Below, one piece after another: positions 29,137-38,134 of a stretch of DNA of 51,439 nucleotides; within the stretch, counting starts at the first letter, position 1, and each line of letters opens with the position of its first letter. This DNA is from Porphyridium purpureum (Eukaryota > Rhodophyta > Bangiophyceae > Porphyridiales > Porphyridiaceae): positions 1 to 51,439 of the forward strand of contig VRMN01000030.1 in assembly GCA_008690995.1 (NCBI GenBank), given 5' to 3'. Under the pieces are notes generated by a model that saw only the letters and a program-made list of their open reading frames with translations, did not search any database and was not told where the DNA came from. The translations under genes and the position numbers were made by a program.

Positions 29137-32100
29137 TCATTCTGTGCTGTCAGCGTGGTCACGGAATTGCCTCGGTGACCACGTCAATATTGACGGCACC
29201 TGGTACGTATTGAGCGGTCCCGTCACGGAGCCGTGGTTCGCATATGCGATGGCCTTCTTGGCAAGGTACCACGCGATCTTCATGTCGTCCGCCAGCCCTG
29301 GGTATCTTCTCATATGAGCAGCCACGCCTTGCCCTGTCCTGCACTCGTCGCACACGCAAAGCTCTCGCAGTGGCGGCGGTATTAACCCGGTGCCGCCTTC
29401 CTGCAGCGAGACCAAATGATCGCTTAGTGCCTGCCGCATGCGGAGCTTGGTTTCCGACACGAAGTAATCGCACCAGCAGCGAGCCCGCTGTCGCTCATAT
29501 GAAAGGATATCCTCCATCATGCGCTGACCCCGAGAATGCCGGATATACCCAGGTCGCCACGTACTGTTCATATGTTGGCACCAGGGCAAGTTCGGCGGGT
29601 GAGGCCAATCTGGGCTCGAGCCAATTGCCTGTACGACCGGTCGGATATCCCAGTACATGTTGTACTTGTTGACGATATCGTCCCACACAGGAAATCGGCG
29701 CGTGTCCAGAACGTCAAACGCAAGCTTGCGGGATATTCCATACGGCCTGCGTCGATTTCCAGGGAAGTACTCCAGCAACTCCTGGATATCCTCCACTTGC
29801 AAAGCCATCTGGCGAGCCCGGGCCCGGCGCATTTCGACGAGCATTATGCGCACAATATTGTGGCATATGCTGTGCGCGAAGTGGCGCCGCGCCTGGCCTG
29901 CTACCAGTTCGACGAGCGGTGGGTTCGTGGATATCCGCCACCTGCCCGAGCTTCTGGGTTCGGCGATGCAGCCGGCCAAAGCAGCAAAATCTGTGACATG
30001 CCATGTTAAAAGGCATCTCTCCATGTGGTCGACGAAAGCGTCCGAGAAGCCTTCCGTACAGATTGCACCGGCAAGATGGAAGGGCACGAATGCGTAATTT
30101 TGCTCGCATATGCGGCAGACGCCAACGGCCTTCCTGCACAATTCGCACATGCTGTAATTGCGCATGAACCTGTCATTCATATGGAAGTTCGACAGTTCTA
30201 CGCTGTACATGTTCGCCACCTTCAAGACATATGTCATGCGCAGGCAGCTGGTGCATGTCGGGTGCAGGGTCGCGCACTCGTAGATGAACTGGCCTGTCAC
30301 TGGAAATTGACAGATCAAGCAGTCTTGGATATCCACGTGTGCGGACGCCGGAAGTGCACGCACAGCTGCTGATATCGGACTTTGCACGATGTCCACATCG
30401 CTCCAACTTTGGCTGGCCGCTGGCAATGGCACATCCCCGTAAGTACCGCTTGCGAAGCTGGACGTGCGGTGCGTTTGCGGGGCAAAAGGCTCCTCAAAAC
30501 GGGTGCCATATGGCGTGCGCGGCTCGGACGGGCGTGGTAGCATCTCCGCTGCACATTCAAGGCCCCTCTGCAGCTGCCAGCCATCCACCCACAATCGCCT
30601 GAGCATGGCGATCCAGACACCATATGGCGCGGTCCCCCCATGCTCTATTGATCGCACATTAGATGTGCACTGGTGTCCGCGGTACGTATGTCTTCGGGTC
30701 ACGTTGCCAGATAACCATCGTACCCACACGCTGCTGCTCCCCCGATCCCAGGCAAAGGCAGTCTCTTGCGCCTTCCAATACTGGATTGCTGCCGTGTCGA
30801 GCTCGATGGATGCTGCGTGCGAGGCTGCATCAATATTGAGGTCTTCAGGAAGGCCAAAGTTGATCCTGCTACCTCCGTGCTCCATATGGAAGCTGCCAAA
30901 CACCTTGGCAATGGCCAAGTCCGTGTCCCTCGGTGTGGCATGCAGTTCGGGCAGGTCGTCCCACAGGTAGTCATGCGTCGCATGTGCGAATATTCGATTG
31001 TGCGCCTCTACCGTGTGGTCCCATAGCTCAATGCCCCATTCCAGGATGTTGCCCATGCCGACATCGAAGCGTGGTGCGAGTAATTCTGGAACGTGCGTTC
31101 CATCTGGATTTATCGCGTCCCGGAACGCATACAATTGCGTCCTCGCAATCGAAGGCCAAGCATACAGCTGAGCGCTCCGCAGCCGTGCTACACATATATC
31201 GACGGCGTGCCGCTCGGAGTAGCGTGGGACGGTATAAGTCTGCCCATCTGCAGAAATCTGCTGGGTCGGGACGTTTTCCATCCTGAAGGCTTCGCGCAGC
31301 TGGCGCCCATGATACTCTGTATGGTGTGGCGGCCAGCGAAACACCCTTTGCAGCTGTTCATCCATCTCGGTGGGCCCGTATGGGAAGACCGATCCCGAGT
31401 AGTCAGCGGACATGACACGGCTCCGAAGCTCTTGGACCAAGTTTCGCATATGCGCAAGAGCGCCATCTCTGCCAAACCATACGATAGCATACGTGCTGAT
31501 ATCGAGGAGCGTTGTCGCAAAGTCCATCATCACGCGCGCGGCGCGGATGCGTTCTAAGCGCGCCAAGCATCCCTTCGGGAACAATTGGTCAACGTCTCTT
31601 GCCCTGCGCGGACCTGTCGGCATCGTCTCCACATGGAACCTTGGGCCTTCGTGGACGAAAATGACGGCCGGGCATGCTTCTCTGTTGCACGGGAATGCAA
31701 TATTGCGCGGCAATTGAGGAAGCCGATAAGCGTTGCGAGTAAGCCTCAAGATGCGCTCCACCGCATCATCGTCAACGCGAACCACCAATGCAGCATCATA
31801 TGATAGCGCACCGTACGCAGCAGGCATAAGCGAGCGCAAATGGTAAAAATGAGCATATGCGCTGTTCCAGCCGTCACTTCGCGTCGGCTTTGGGCTGAGC
31901 TCATATGGGCCAACGGTTGTCAGGCGGCGAGGCCACTCGCATCTCTGCTTCAGCAGCCACGCCTCCAAGTCTAGACTCTCTTCAATGCGTGCACGGCTCG
32001 GATATCCGAGTGCACCTGCGTCAGTGCGCCTGCGCTTATGTCCATATGAAAGCTGGCGCGGAGCACTTTGGTCGGCAACCGCACCCGTGAATTCGTCATA

Positions 32101-32559
32101 TGACCACGCAAAGAGGCGTTCCGTGCGCTGCGCCGCCAGAAACATGCGATACAGTGCCACCTCCCGCTCTCCCATATGGGCTGAATAGTGATGCTGCCCA
32201 TATGGGGTTTCTGCGATCCAGTGGGCCACCGTGACGCCGCCACGTAGACACTTGAGAGCTCCAACAATATTGCTGAAGTACATCAAAAAGGCATGGCTCA
32301 CAGCGATGCCCAGGTGCGCCTCGCGGGCTCCGATATCGGCGTGAGACATCGGGTCCGACGCGGCCGTCTCGTCACGGCGCAAGGCTTCCGTGCGCCGCAC
32401 CCGAGAGACCTGCGGAAGATCGGGCGGCAGCAGCGGCCCGAACCACATCCTTTGTCCATATGGAGTGGCGTCCAAGTCATCCTGGGTGATATCTCCGGAC
32501 GCGTACAAGTCCTCCAGCTCCCATGCCTCCGCCCGGTATGAACCGAGCGAGCGTTCCAT
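29137..32559 (-). CDS. Large RING-HC finger protein of unknown family (possible ubiquitin ligase)
   Basis: The first ATG is at 32559 (1140 residues); the frame is open for 46 more codons upstream without an ATG. A perfect RING-HC pattern lies at about residues 745-805: CLIC, 11 residues, C-x3-H-x2-C-x2-C (CATLHPTCTSC), about 32 residues, then CELC. Further Cys pairs (CRIC) follow. In the family, RING-HC domains recruit ubiquitin-conjugating enzymes. The remaining 1000 residues are not recognised; there is no signal peptide or membrane segment. The tripeptide Pro-Tyr-Gly occurs six times because CCATATGG-type palindromes fall in that reading frame. The gene is divergent from family X copy 1. 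Function as ligase is inferred from the RING only. Confidence 0.7.
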   Translation of the reverse strand: MERSLGSYRAEAWELEDLYASGDITQDDLDATPYGQRMWFGPLLPPDLPQVSRVRRTEALRRDETAASDPMSHADIGAREAHLGIAVSHAFLMYFSNIVGALKCLRGGVTVAHWIAETPYGQHHYSAHMGEREVALYRMFLAAQRTERLFAWSYDEFTGAVADQSAPRQLSYGHKRRRTDAGALGYPSRARIEESLDLEAWLLKQRCEWPRRLTTVGPYELSPKPTRSDGWNSAYAHFYHLRSLMPAAYGALSYDAALVVRVDDDAVERILRLTRNAYRLPQLPRNIAFPCNREACPAVIFVHEGPRFHVETMPTGPRRARDVDQLFPKGCLARLERIRAARVMMDFATTLLDISTYAIVWFGRDGALAHMRNLVQELRSRVMSADYSGSVFPYGPTEMDEQLQRVFRWPPHHTEYHGRQLREAFRMENVPTQQISADGQTYTVPRYSERHAVDICVARLRSAQLYAWPSIARTQLYAFRDAINPDGTHVPELLAPRFDVGMGNILEWGIELWDHTVEAHNRIFAHATHDYLWDDLPELHATPRDTDLAIAKVFGSFHMEHGGSRINFGLPEDLNIDAASHAASIELDTAAIQYWKAQETAFAWDRGSSSVWVRWLSGNVTRRHTYRGHQCTSNVRSIEHGGTAPYGVWIAMLRRLWVDGWQLQRGLECAAEMLPRPSEPRTPYGTRFEEPFAPQTHRTSSFASGTYGDVPLPAASQSWSDVDIVQSPISAAVRALPASAHVDIQDCLICQFPVTGQFIYECATLHPTCTSCLRMTYVLKVANMYSVELSNFHMNDRFMRNYSMCELCRKAVGVCRICEQNYAFVPFHLAGAICTEGFSDAFVDHMERCLLTWHVTDFAALAGCIAEPRSSGRWRISTNPPLVELVAGQARRHFAHSICHNIVRIMLVEMRRARARQMALQVEDIQELLEYFPGNRRRPYGISRKLAFDVLDTRRFPVWDDIVNKYNMYWDIRPVVQAIGSSPDWPHPPNLPWCQHMNSTWRPGYIRHSRGQRMMEDILSYERQRARCWCDYFVSETKLRMRQALSDHLVSLQEGGTGLIPPPLRELCVCDECRTGQGVAAHMRRYPGLADDMKIAWYLAKKAIAYANHGSVTGPLNTYQVPSILTWSPRQFRDHADSTE

Positions 32560-32841
32560 ATGGACAAGTGCTGTCGTCAGCCGGCAAATCCCCGTCTCCG
32601 CAGAACCTGCCTCTGTCGCAATATCGCCGCTCCCCTTTTTCTCCGCGAGCAAGCGACCCCTTCGCAACTTGACGGCATGTGATCCCTTCCCCAACACCCC
32701 ACACGGGTCACGTCCAAGAGGTCACGTTTTGATATGAAAATAGCTCTATTTTTCCAATCTAGACTTGTCTTTTGCGCGCGCTCTCGCCAAGGGGGAGAAG
32801 AGAGATAGGCGAACTTGTGCGTCTCGAAGGTGGCGCGCCAT
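32560..32841. promoter_or_regulatory. Divergent promoter region between RING protein and family X copy 1
   Basis: The two divergent start ATGs each lie within a CATATG palindrome (32557-32562 and 32839-32844), 282 bp apart. The middle is AT-richer (about 32725-32760). Promoter role is inferred from gene layout. Confidence 0.45.
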
Positions 32842-34476
32842 ATGGCAGACTTGGGAAGGGGTGCGCGTGTCCGTGGCGCGGGTGTCAATATTAGAATGAG
32901 TCGCAGCGCTGAGATATCGTCGCGCAGCGCAGTGGCCCGGCGGCTGCGGGGGGATGAGGACGCGCCGGCGGAGGCTGTGGTCACACCAGCCTTGTCTTCC
33001 ACAGTCGATGGCTCCAATTTTGGGCGGCGGCGCCGCGGGAAAGACAGAGCGAAGAAGCGAGCCAGAAGAGGCTCCGCGACCGATATCTTTGTGCGCAATA
33101 TTGTGAATCGTGGGCTGTTGCCTGCTGTTGTAAAGGTCGACGACGCGGGTACGGGCTGTATGGACTTCTGGCGCAACTTCGAGCGCCTTGCCGCTACATA
33201 TGATCATCGCGAGCCGTACACGCCAGCGGCATCGCCGGGCTTGACAATGTTTACCACATGGTACACTGACATTGGGTTTGTGGGTCCTCCGTCCATGATG
33301 GAAGACGAAGCACTTACTACTTTGATGCAGGAATCGCTGGAAGGTGCCAAAAATGGGCTCCGTAGGAATATTCGCATGTCGCTCGCGGCAGCTTTCAAGG
33401 CCCACTTGGGAACCGCGCGTCGCGTCGTCGACTGCATAACGCGAGACGGGACGGTTGAGGAACCGGTCAAGTCGTTTGCCTGTCGGCCATTATTAAGTAC
33501 TAGACTGTACAGAAAGTTCAGAACGCCAGTATCACCATATGGTACAAGTCTAGTTCCACTGGATGACAGCATCACGCCAAACGAGGAGAAGGAAGCTCTC
33601 GATCTCGGGATCACTTGGATGACTGCGATCTACTGCGCAATCACGCAGGTCCTGGGAAAGTATAGCCGATCAATATTGGCGCTTGAACGGGATCCATACT
33701 ACAGTGTCCTTTGTCGTGAGCTGAAAATCGATGAAGCGGACTCCATATGGCTACGTCCGGATAGGGACGGTTCCGAATCTGACAAGGCTTGGTCGTCGAC
33801 ACTGTGGTCAAACTCGCTCATGCTGTCACTATTGGACCTGCGCTCGGGTGCGAAGGATGGAAAAGACTATCCGTTTGCTGATATCGGACTCAACTTGGAA
33901 GGGCTCTGTATGCTGCAGATGCACTCCCTCGTTGTCTCTTCGGCTCAGGCGCGGGCACCATCGGTATCGAAAGTGTGTCAAGCACGTGATGACCCCGCAT
34001 CGGAGTGGCAAGACCGATCGGAGAAAAGTGATGACATGTCTGGAGATAATGAAGACGAATGGAATATTCCAGTACACTGGGAAGCATATACGTCTTGGGC
34101 TGATGAAAAGCTGCCTGAGAAGGGCTTCATGGGCATATTGAAGTGTATCCAGATATGCCGACGCTGGTTTCGCTCGGATATCCATTCCATACAGCTGGAC
34201 GAAGAGGGCCGAATTTGTGTCCGTGACAGCGATATCGCAATCAACGACGGAGACCTACGCTTGTGTCGAGCCATCCGATATCGTGCAACTCAATTGCGCC
34301 TCATCAATTGCCCGCGCGCGTCTGTTAGTCGTTTGCCCCGACCTTCACATGCTCCAACGGTGAACTCAATGAATGAAAGCGACGATATCGAACAAGCTAT
34401 GGGCGCACCATCCGCGGCATCTGCACCGTCGTTCCTGGACTACATGGAATATTCCGGTTCGGACACGAAACCTTGA
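32842..34476 (+). CDS. Family X protein, copy 1 (unknown function)
   Basis: From ATG 32842 the protein has 544 residues. A basic N-terminus (RRRRGKDRAKKRARRG, about 60-76) suggests nuclear location. I do not recognise the family, but it is related to the 758-residue protein at 48755-51031. Matching stretches in the same order are VRNIVNRGLLPA with VRGLVRRGIVPA, the MQESLEGAKNGLRRNIRMSLAAAF block with LHASYNGARCVALTRIRRGMVLAA, and DIGLNLEGLCMLQMHSLVV with TIGVNLEVLAMAQLRSIFI. A C-terminal ILKCIQICRRWFRSDI...EEGR...DLRLCRAI also matches. No catalytic motif is obvious. The gene lies inside the palindrome field and its start codon is within a CATATG. Confidence 0.7.
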   Translation: MADLGRGARVRGAGVNIRMSRSAEISSRSAVARRLRGDEDAPAEAVVTPALSSTVDGSNFGRRRRGKDRAKKRARRGSATDIFVRNIVNRGLLPAVVKVDDAGTGCMDFWRNFERLAATYDHREPYTPAASPGLTMFTTWYTDIGFVGPPSMMEDEALTTLMQESLEGAKNGLRRNIRMSLAAAFKAHLGTARRVVDCITRDGTVEEPVKSFACRPLLSTRLYRKFRTPVSPYGTSLVPLDDSITPNEEKEALDLGITWMTAIYCAITQVLGKYSRSILALERDPYYSVLCRELKIDEADSIWLRPDRDGSESDKAWSSTLWSNSLMLSLLDLRSGAKDGKDYPFADIGLNLEGLCMLQMHSLVVSSAQARAPSVSKVCQARDDPASEWQDRSEKSDDMSGDNEDEWNIPVHWEAYTSWADEKLPEKGFMGILKCIQICRRWFRSDIHSIQLDEEGRICVRDSDIAINDGDLRLCRAIRYRATQLRLINCPRASVSRLPRPSHAPTVNSMNESDDIEQAMGAPSAASAPSFLDYMEYSGSDTKP

Positions 34477-34662
34477 ACATAGTGTACTGCTTATAAATGG
34501 AGTTTATTGCTCGCCTTGCGCAGACAAAAAGTCATCAACGGGTCTTTGCGCCATTGAGTCTGATATCAGCATACTGTTTCGCCATGGCATACGCCGACGC
34601 CAACTCTTTCGATGGCTTTGTGCGCCCTTTCGGCGTACCATCTGCAAGGGTAAAATCGTGCT

Positions 34663-35502
34663 TCATATGTGTAGGTGCTCCATGAGGACCCACACAAAAG
34701 ATGCGGCGCTTTTCCCAAGGAAACGGACAACGATGCAACCCTTCCTCAATGTCATCGCATCTTCGTCGGCTTTCTTGCGGCTTTCTTCAGAGGTATCTCG
34801 CACGCACCCTTTCATAAGAACTTCAGGGCCAAGTCCGTCAATACTGAGAACCACCACGGCCGGCCACCATGGCCATCCGGCGTATCTTGCCAGAACCAGT
34901 TCATATGGGTAAGGTCTGTCATGCGGGGCTATGGAACGCAGCCATGTTTTTGCGATGCCGCATCTACGAGTGTAAATGTCGCGGATATTCCCGGCTACTG
35001 CGTCCGATATCGGGGCGGCTCTCGTGAACTGTGCAAGGCTCACGTCACCAATTACCGACTTTGGTGTCTCAATATCGCTGACATCCAGCGAGTCAACGGC
35101 GACGCTCCCGTGTATCCGAGTCTCCAATATTGTGACCTTCCGGGACAATGCTGCTACCCTCATCTCAAGCTCCTTGATCCGGGCACGGTCTTCTATCACG
35201 TCAGTGGCGAACATCAGTACGCGGAGCAGTCGATGGACAAGACCGTCGTCGTCACTGACCGCCATACCATCGCTCGCACGACCCAAGTCGTGCAAGTGCC
35301 GGATATCCGCAATGTCAATTGACTTTGCACTATCATGTTCACGTTGCATCTGGGCTGCGCGAGCCAAATGGGATGGCACCGCGCGTGGACTCACTGGCTC
35401 CACACCTGGTTCGACGCCGGTACGCTTGCGCTTTGAACCCCGCGCGTCATTCGTTTTTCTCGTCGGTTCGCTTGCTGTCTCCATAAGGACTGGCATTTTC
35501 AT
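34663..35502 (-). CDS. PWWP-domain protein, copy 1
   Basis: The 279-residue protein starts at ATG 35502. A basic N-terminal part (GSKRKRTG) is followed by a coiled-coil-like stretch (RIKELEMRVAALSRKVTIL, about 105-130). A C-terminal PWWP domain (about 200-279) carries the eponymous motif in ELVLARYAGWPWWPAVVVL and ends CIVVRFLGKSAASFVWV. In the family, PWWP domains read methylated histone lysines and bind DNA. The stop codon TGA is part of a CATATG palindrome (34664-34669). It is convergent with family X copy 1, 186 bases apart. It is homologous to the protein at 36614-38134. Confidence 0.75.
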   Translation of the reverse strand: MKMPVLMETASEPTRKTNDARGSKRKRTGVEPGVEPVSPRAVPSHLARAAQMQREHDSAKSIDIADIRHLHDLGRASDGMAVSDDDGLVHRLLRVLMFATDVIEDRARIKELEMRVAALSRKVTILETRIHGSVAVDSLDVSDIETPKSVIGDVSLAQFTRAAPISDAVAGNIRDIYTRRCGIAKTWLRSIAPHDRPYPYELVLARYAGWPWWPAVVVLSIDGLGPEVLMKGCVRDTSEESRKKADEDAMTLRKGCIVVRFLGKSAASFVWVLMEHLHI

Positions 35503-36613
35503 CCATAAACCACCTCCCTCTCCTTCGCTGGGAGCTCGAAGTAGTGTTGGGGAACGGTGTGACTTTGTATCGCTTCGTTACGCCCGGCGTAAACAATTTA
35601 CCGGACGCCTTCGAGGCCCTGCATGTGCAAAGGCAAACCCGTGGAGCCGCGCGCTCATGGGTGGGCTGGAGACACCGAGGCAGAGCGGGACGAGCTACGG
35701 AAGGGATCGCATTGTTGGTCTTCAAAGTGAGCGAAGGGGGCAAAATTCATCGACATGCTTTCCTCTACACATATGTTTCTACTCGCAAGAGACGACACGG
35801 ATCAACATTGATTGGATGCGCTAAACCTTAATGTACAAGGTAATGTGTTATAAACCTACAATATCAGGGTTACTCAAGGGTTACGATGAATTGTTGACGG
35901 TACAGTTGAAGTCACTTCAGCAAATGTATTTAATTATGTATTAAATCCGTTGCAATGACATTAAAAAAGTTGAGAGCGTATCATGAAGACTATCGGCCGA
36001 ATCGGTTATCATCATATTATGGTTTGAGCACGTGCGACCAATGCTTGCATTAAAAGTGTTCTTGGCAATAATACCGATGTCAGGGCTACATTACCCAGCA
36101 TCTTTTCACATTTGTACTGAGCTGTGCAAAATCTGGAGCAAGCTGGAATCTGAAGGGTTGAATTCGTTTGCCGCACCTGTCTTTTTAGCCTGATGCTTGA
36201 AATATTGCGAGGTCGTATGCTTCGTGCGTTCAAACGTCTCACTCTGCTGACGCGTGTCGTTCATCGTAACAGCACAGTTGACCGCACCAAGTAAGCTGCA
36301 TGCGAAGGCCTTTTATCTCCACGGACGCGCAGTGTCTTCGCGTTCGCGCCGCAGACTGACAGTAGCAAACGTTCGCAGCACTTTATGGCACGCCTTATCG
36401 GATACCGATAGCCGGTGGCCCTGAGGGTATAGGTTCTAGTCTTGAGTCTTCATTCGTTTGTCGTTTGGCTTTCAACAGGTCCACCAGTTCAAACGCATCT
36501 CAAAATTGGTATCACATTCGCACGTGCTGCAGCGTGTGTTTGGGTGTGTCGTTGTGTGTGTGTGCGCGCGCGAGAGGAGAGCAACGAGGTATTGTTTTGG
36601 GGCTGTTCGTACG
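35503..36613. other. Intergenic stretch between the two divergent PWWP genes
   Basis: No gene is supported. The palindrome field fades out here (last site ACATATGT near 35771). The part 35830-36010 is markedly AT-rich. It may hold the promoters of both PWWP genes. Confidence 0.45.
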
Positions 36614-38134
36614 ATGAATCATTATTCCTGTCCTCCCGCGCGCCAAACGTCTGGTTCGGGTGATATTGAGCTCGATGCGCGTGCGACACGTGAAGCTGGT
36701 CAACACATAGACACTTTAGATGGGGCCGAACGCAACGGACAATCTGAGGATGAGGCCGGATGGTACGCACGATCCATGGCGGTAGCCGGATGGTATGGTG
36801 AGTGTAACTATGACGGTCGATGCATCGAGGGTCCCGTAAACTTCGATCAGCATCATCTGATCCGACAAGGTGTCGGAGGAAGGCATGGTCATGTTGAAAT
36901 GGACCGGCGTGTGTTTCCGCATGGCGAGGTCGAAAGGTGTCACGAAGGTTCATTTGGTGGAGAACAAAGGGATCCTCCCTTGCATGGCATTAGGCATCGT
37001 GAATTTTATTCGCCATATGCCGGAGGCCATCAACACAGACTACAGGAGTCCGCTCGACACGTAGAGAACATACGGGCGTCAACATTGCGTGAATATGATA
37101 GACGTGGCGTGGCGGGTTGGCGAGGAGAAAGGTATCAGCCCGAGCACCTCGGTAATGGCTTACCTGATACTGAGCGACAGCATGGTGGCATTGATGCGAC
37201 GTTACGTCGTGATATGGCGTCCCCGCTGTCAGGGTCGTCTCGAAGTGTGCGTCATCTTGGTGCTGGTCAGGTAGAGCCCAACGCACAGAATCTCCTGCGA
37301 GCTTTAACACAAGCAGTGGCTGCGCTGGACTACACTCGAGAATTGCATGATGTGCTCCGACGATTACGTGAGCTCGAACGACAAAACGAAGTGTATGCAA
37401 GGGAACTACAAGCAATGAATGTAAGGCTGGACGAACGAGGCCGTCCGGGTTTTCGTCATTCTCCTGTACTCCATGGTTCTAAACGGGGCCAGGTGAGCGA
37501 GGAAAGCGACGGCTCAGACGATGATGAACAAACTAATTTGAAGGTGAGGAAGCTTGTGCGTGATGAAGTGGCAAACGACGCATTGTCTGATTCGGACCGC
37601 GTTGGGGAACGTAATGTGGTACACGTGAGGTCAGAACGTCGCCTGATTGACTTAAGCCGACAAACGTACAATCGACGTGTTTCGTCTGTGCGAGCGTGGT
37701 TGATTCGTTGTGCCCAGGCCGTCGGCATTTCGTATCCGGAGCTCGTTTTCGCCAAAGCCGGCAATCATCCGTTCTGGCCTGGTATTGTGATTCTAGATTC
37801 CGGTCATGTTTCAAGTGAATTTGATCAGGTATTTATTGTCCGGACGGCCAGTGCGAAACAAGAAACACGCGTGCTCGTGCGCTTCTTTGTCCCTTTAGGT
37901 CAAGATCAGTCGTACGCGTGGGTTGCGATGCACGAGTCGTGTATCAGATTTAGTCGCAAACTATATGTCGAAAGCGGGTTGAGAGTTTCGGCGCATGCGC
38001 AGGTCCAGAACTATCGTGACCCGTATCCAGGAGCGCGTGTCAAGGTGGACCTCAAGGCGTCCGTGGATCAGGCCAAACGCTATATTGTTGCTAAGAATGC
38101 ACGAGCCACTGTGGAAATCGGGACGGTTGTGTGA
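36614..38134 (+). CDS. PWWP-like domain protein, copy 2
   Basis: From ATG 36614 the protein has 506 residues. The first 200 residues are rich in His, Arg and Gly with no known domain. A coiled coil (LRRLRELERQNEVYARELQA, about 230-275) precedes an acidic patch (SEESDGSDDDEQ). The C-terminal part, about 350-450, is related to the PWWP domain of copy 1: TYNRRVSSVRAWLIRCAQ with IYTRRCGIAKTWLRSIAP, YPELVFAKAGNHPFWPGIVIL with the PWWP core (here PFWP), and VLVRFFVPLG...YAWVAMHE. It extends about 55 residues past the domain. It is longer at the N-terminus than copy 1 and lacks the ATAT palindromes. Confidence 0.7.
   Translation: MNHYSCPPARQTSGSGDIELDARATREAGQHIDTLDGAERNGQSEDEAGWYARSMAVAGWYGECNYDGRCIEGPVNFDQHHLIRQGVGGRHGHVEMDRRVFPHGEVERCHEGSFGGEQRDPPLHGIRHREFYSPYAGGHQHRLQESARHVENIRASTLREYDRRGVAGWRGERYQPEHLGNGLPDTERQHGGIDATLRRDMASPLSGSSRSVRHLGAGQVEPNAQNLLRALTQAVAALDYTRELHDVLRRLRELERQNEVYARELQAMNVRLDERGRPGFRHSPVLHGSKRGQVSEESDGSDDDEQTNLKVRKLVRDEVANDALSDSDRVGERNVVHVRSERRLIDLSRQTYNRRVSSVRAWLIRCAQAVGISYPELVFAKAGNHPFWPGIVILDSGHVSSEFDQVFIVRTASAKQETRVLVRFFVPLGQDQSYAWVAMHESCIRFSRKLYVESGLRVSAHAQVQNYRDPYPGARVKVDLKASVDQAKRYIVAKNARATVEIGTVV

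Larger units (their letters stand above)
29187..35776. repeat. Field of about 62 ATAT-centred palindromes
   Basis: By hand count this region has about 73 ATAT tetramers, of which about 62 are the centre of a perfect palindrome of at least 6 bp: 28 CATATG, 21 GATATC, 13 AATATT and no TATATA. About 48 are perfect for 8 bp and about 31 for 10 bp or more. The longest are 14 bp: CTCGGATATCCGAG near 32002 and CGTCAATATTGACG near 29187. If flanks were random, about 18, 5 and 1 would be expected. Sites lie about every 100 bp, on both coding and intergenic DNA and in all frames of the three genes. Flanks vary freely between sites but pair with each other. The 1506-residue transposase gene, by contrast, has about 17 ATATs with about 6 palindromic. 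The role is unknown. Confidence 0.85.

Noticed and set aside
29137-32559. The RING protein as a relative of the 1506-residue transposase
   Set aside because: No shared catalytic blocks or ordered motif matches could be seen by eye.
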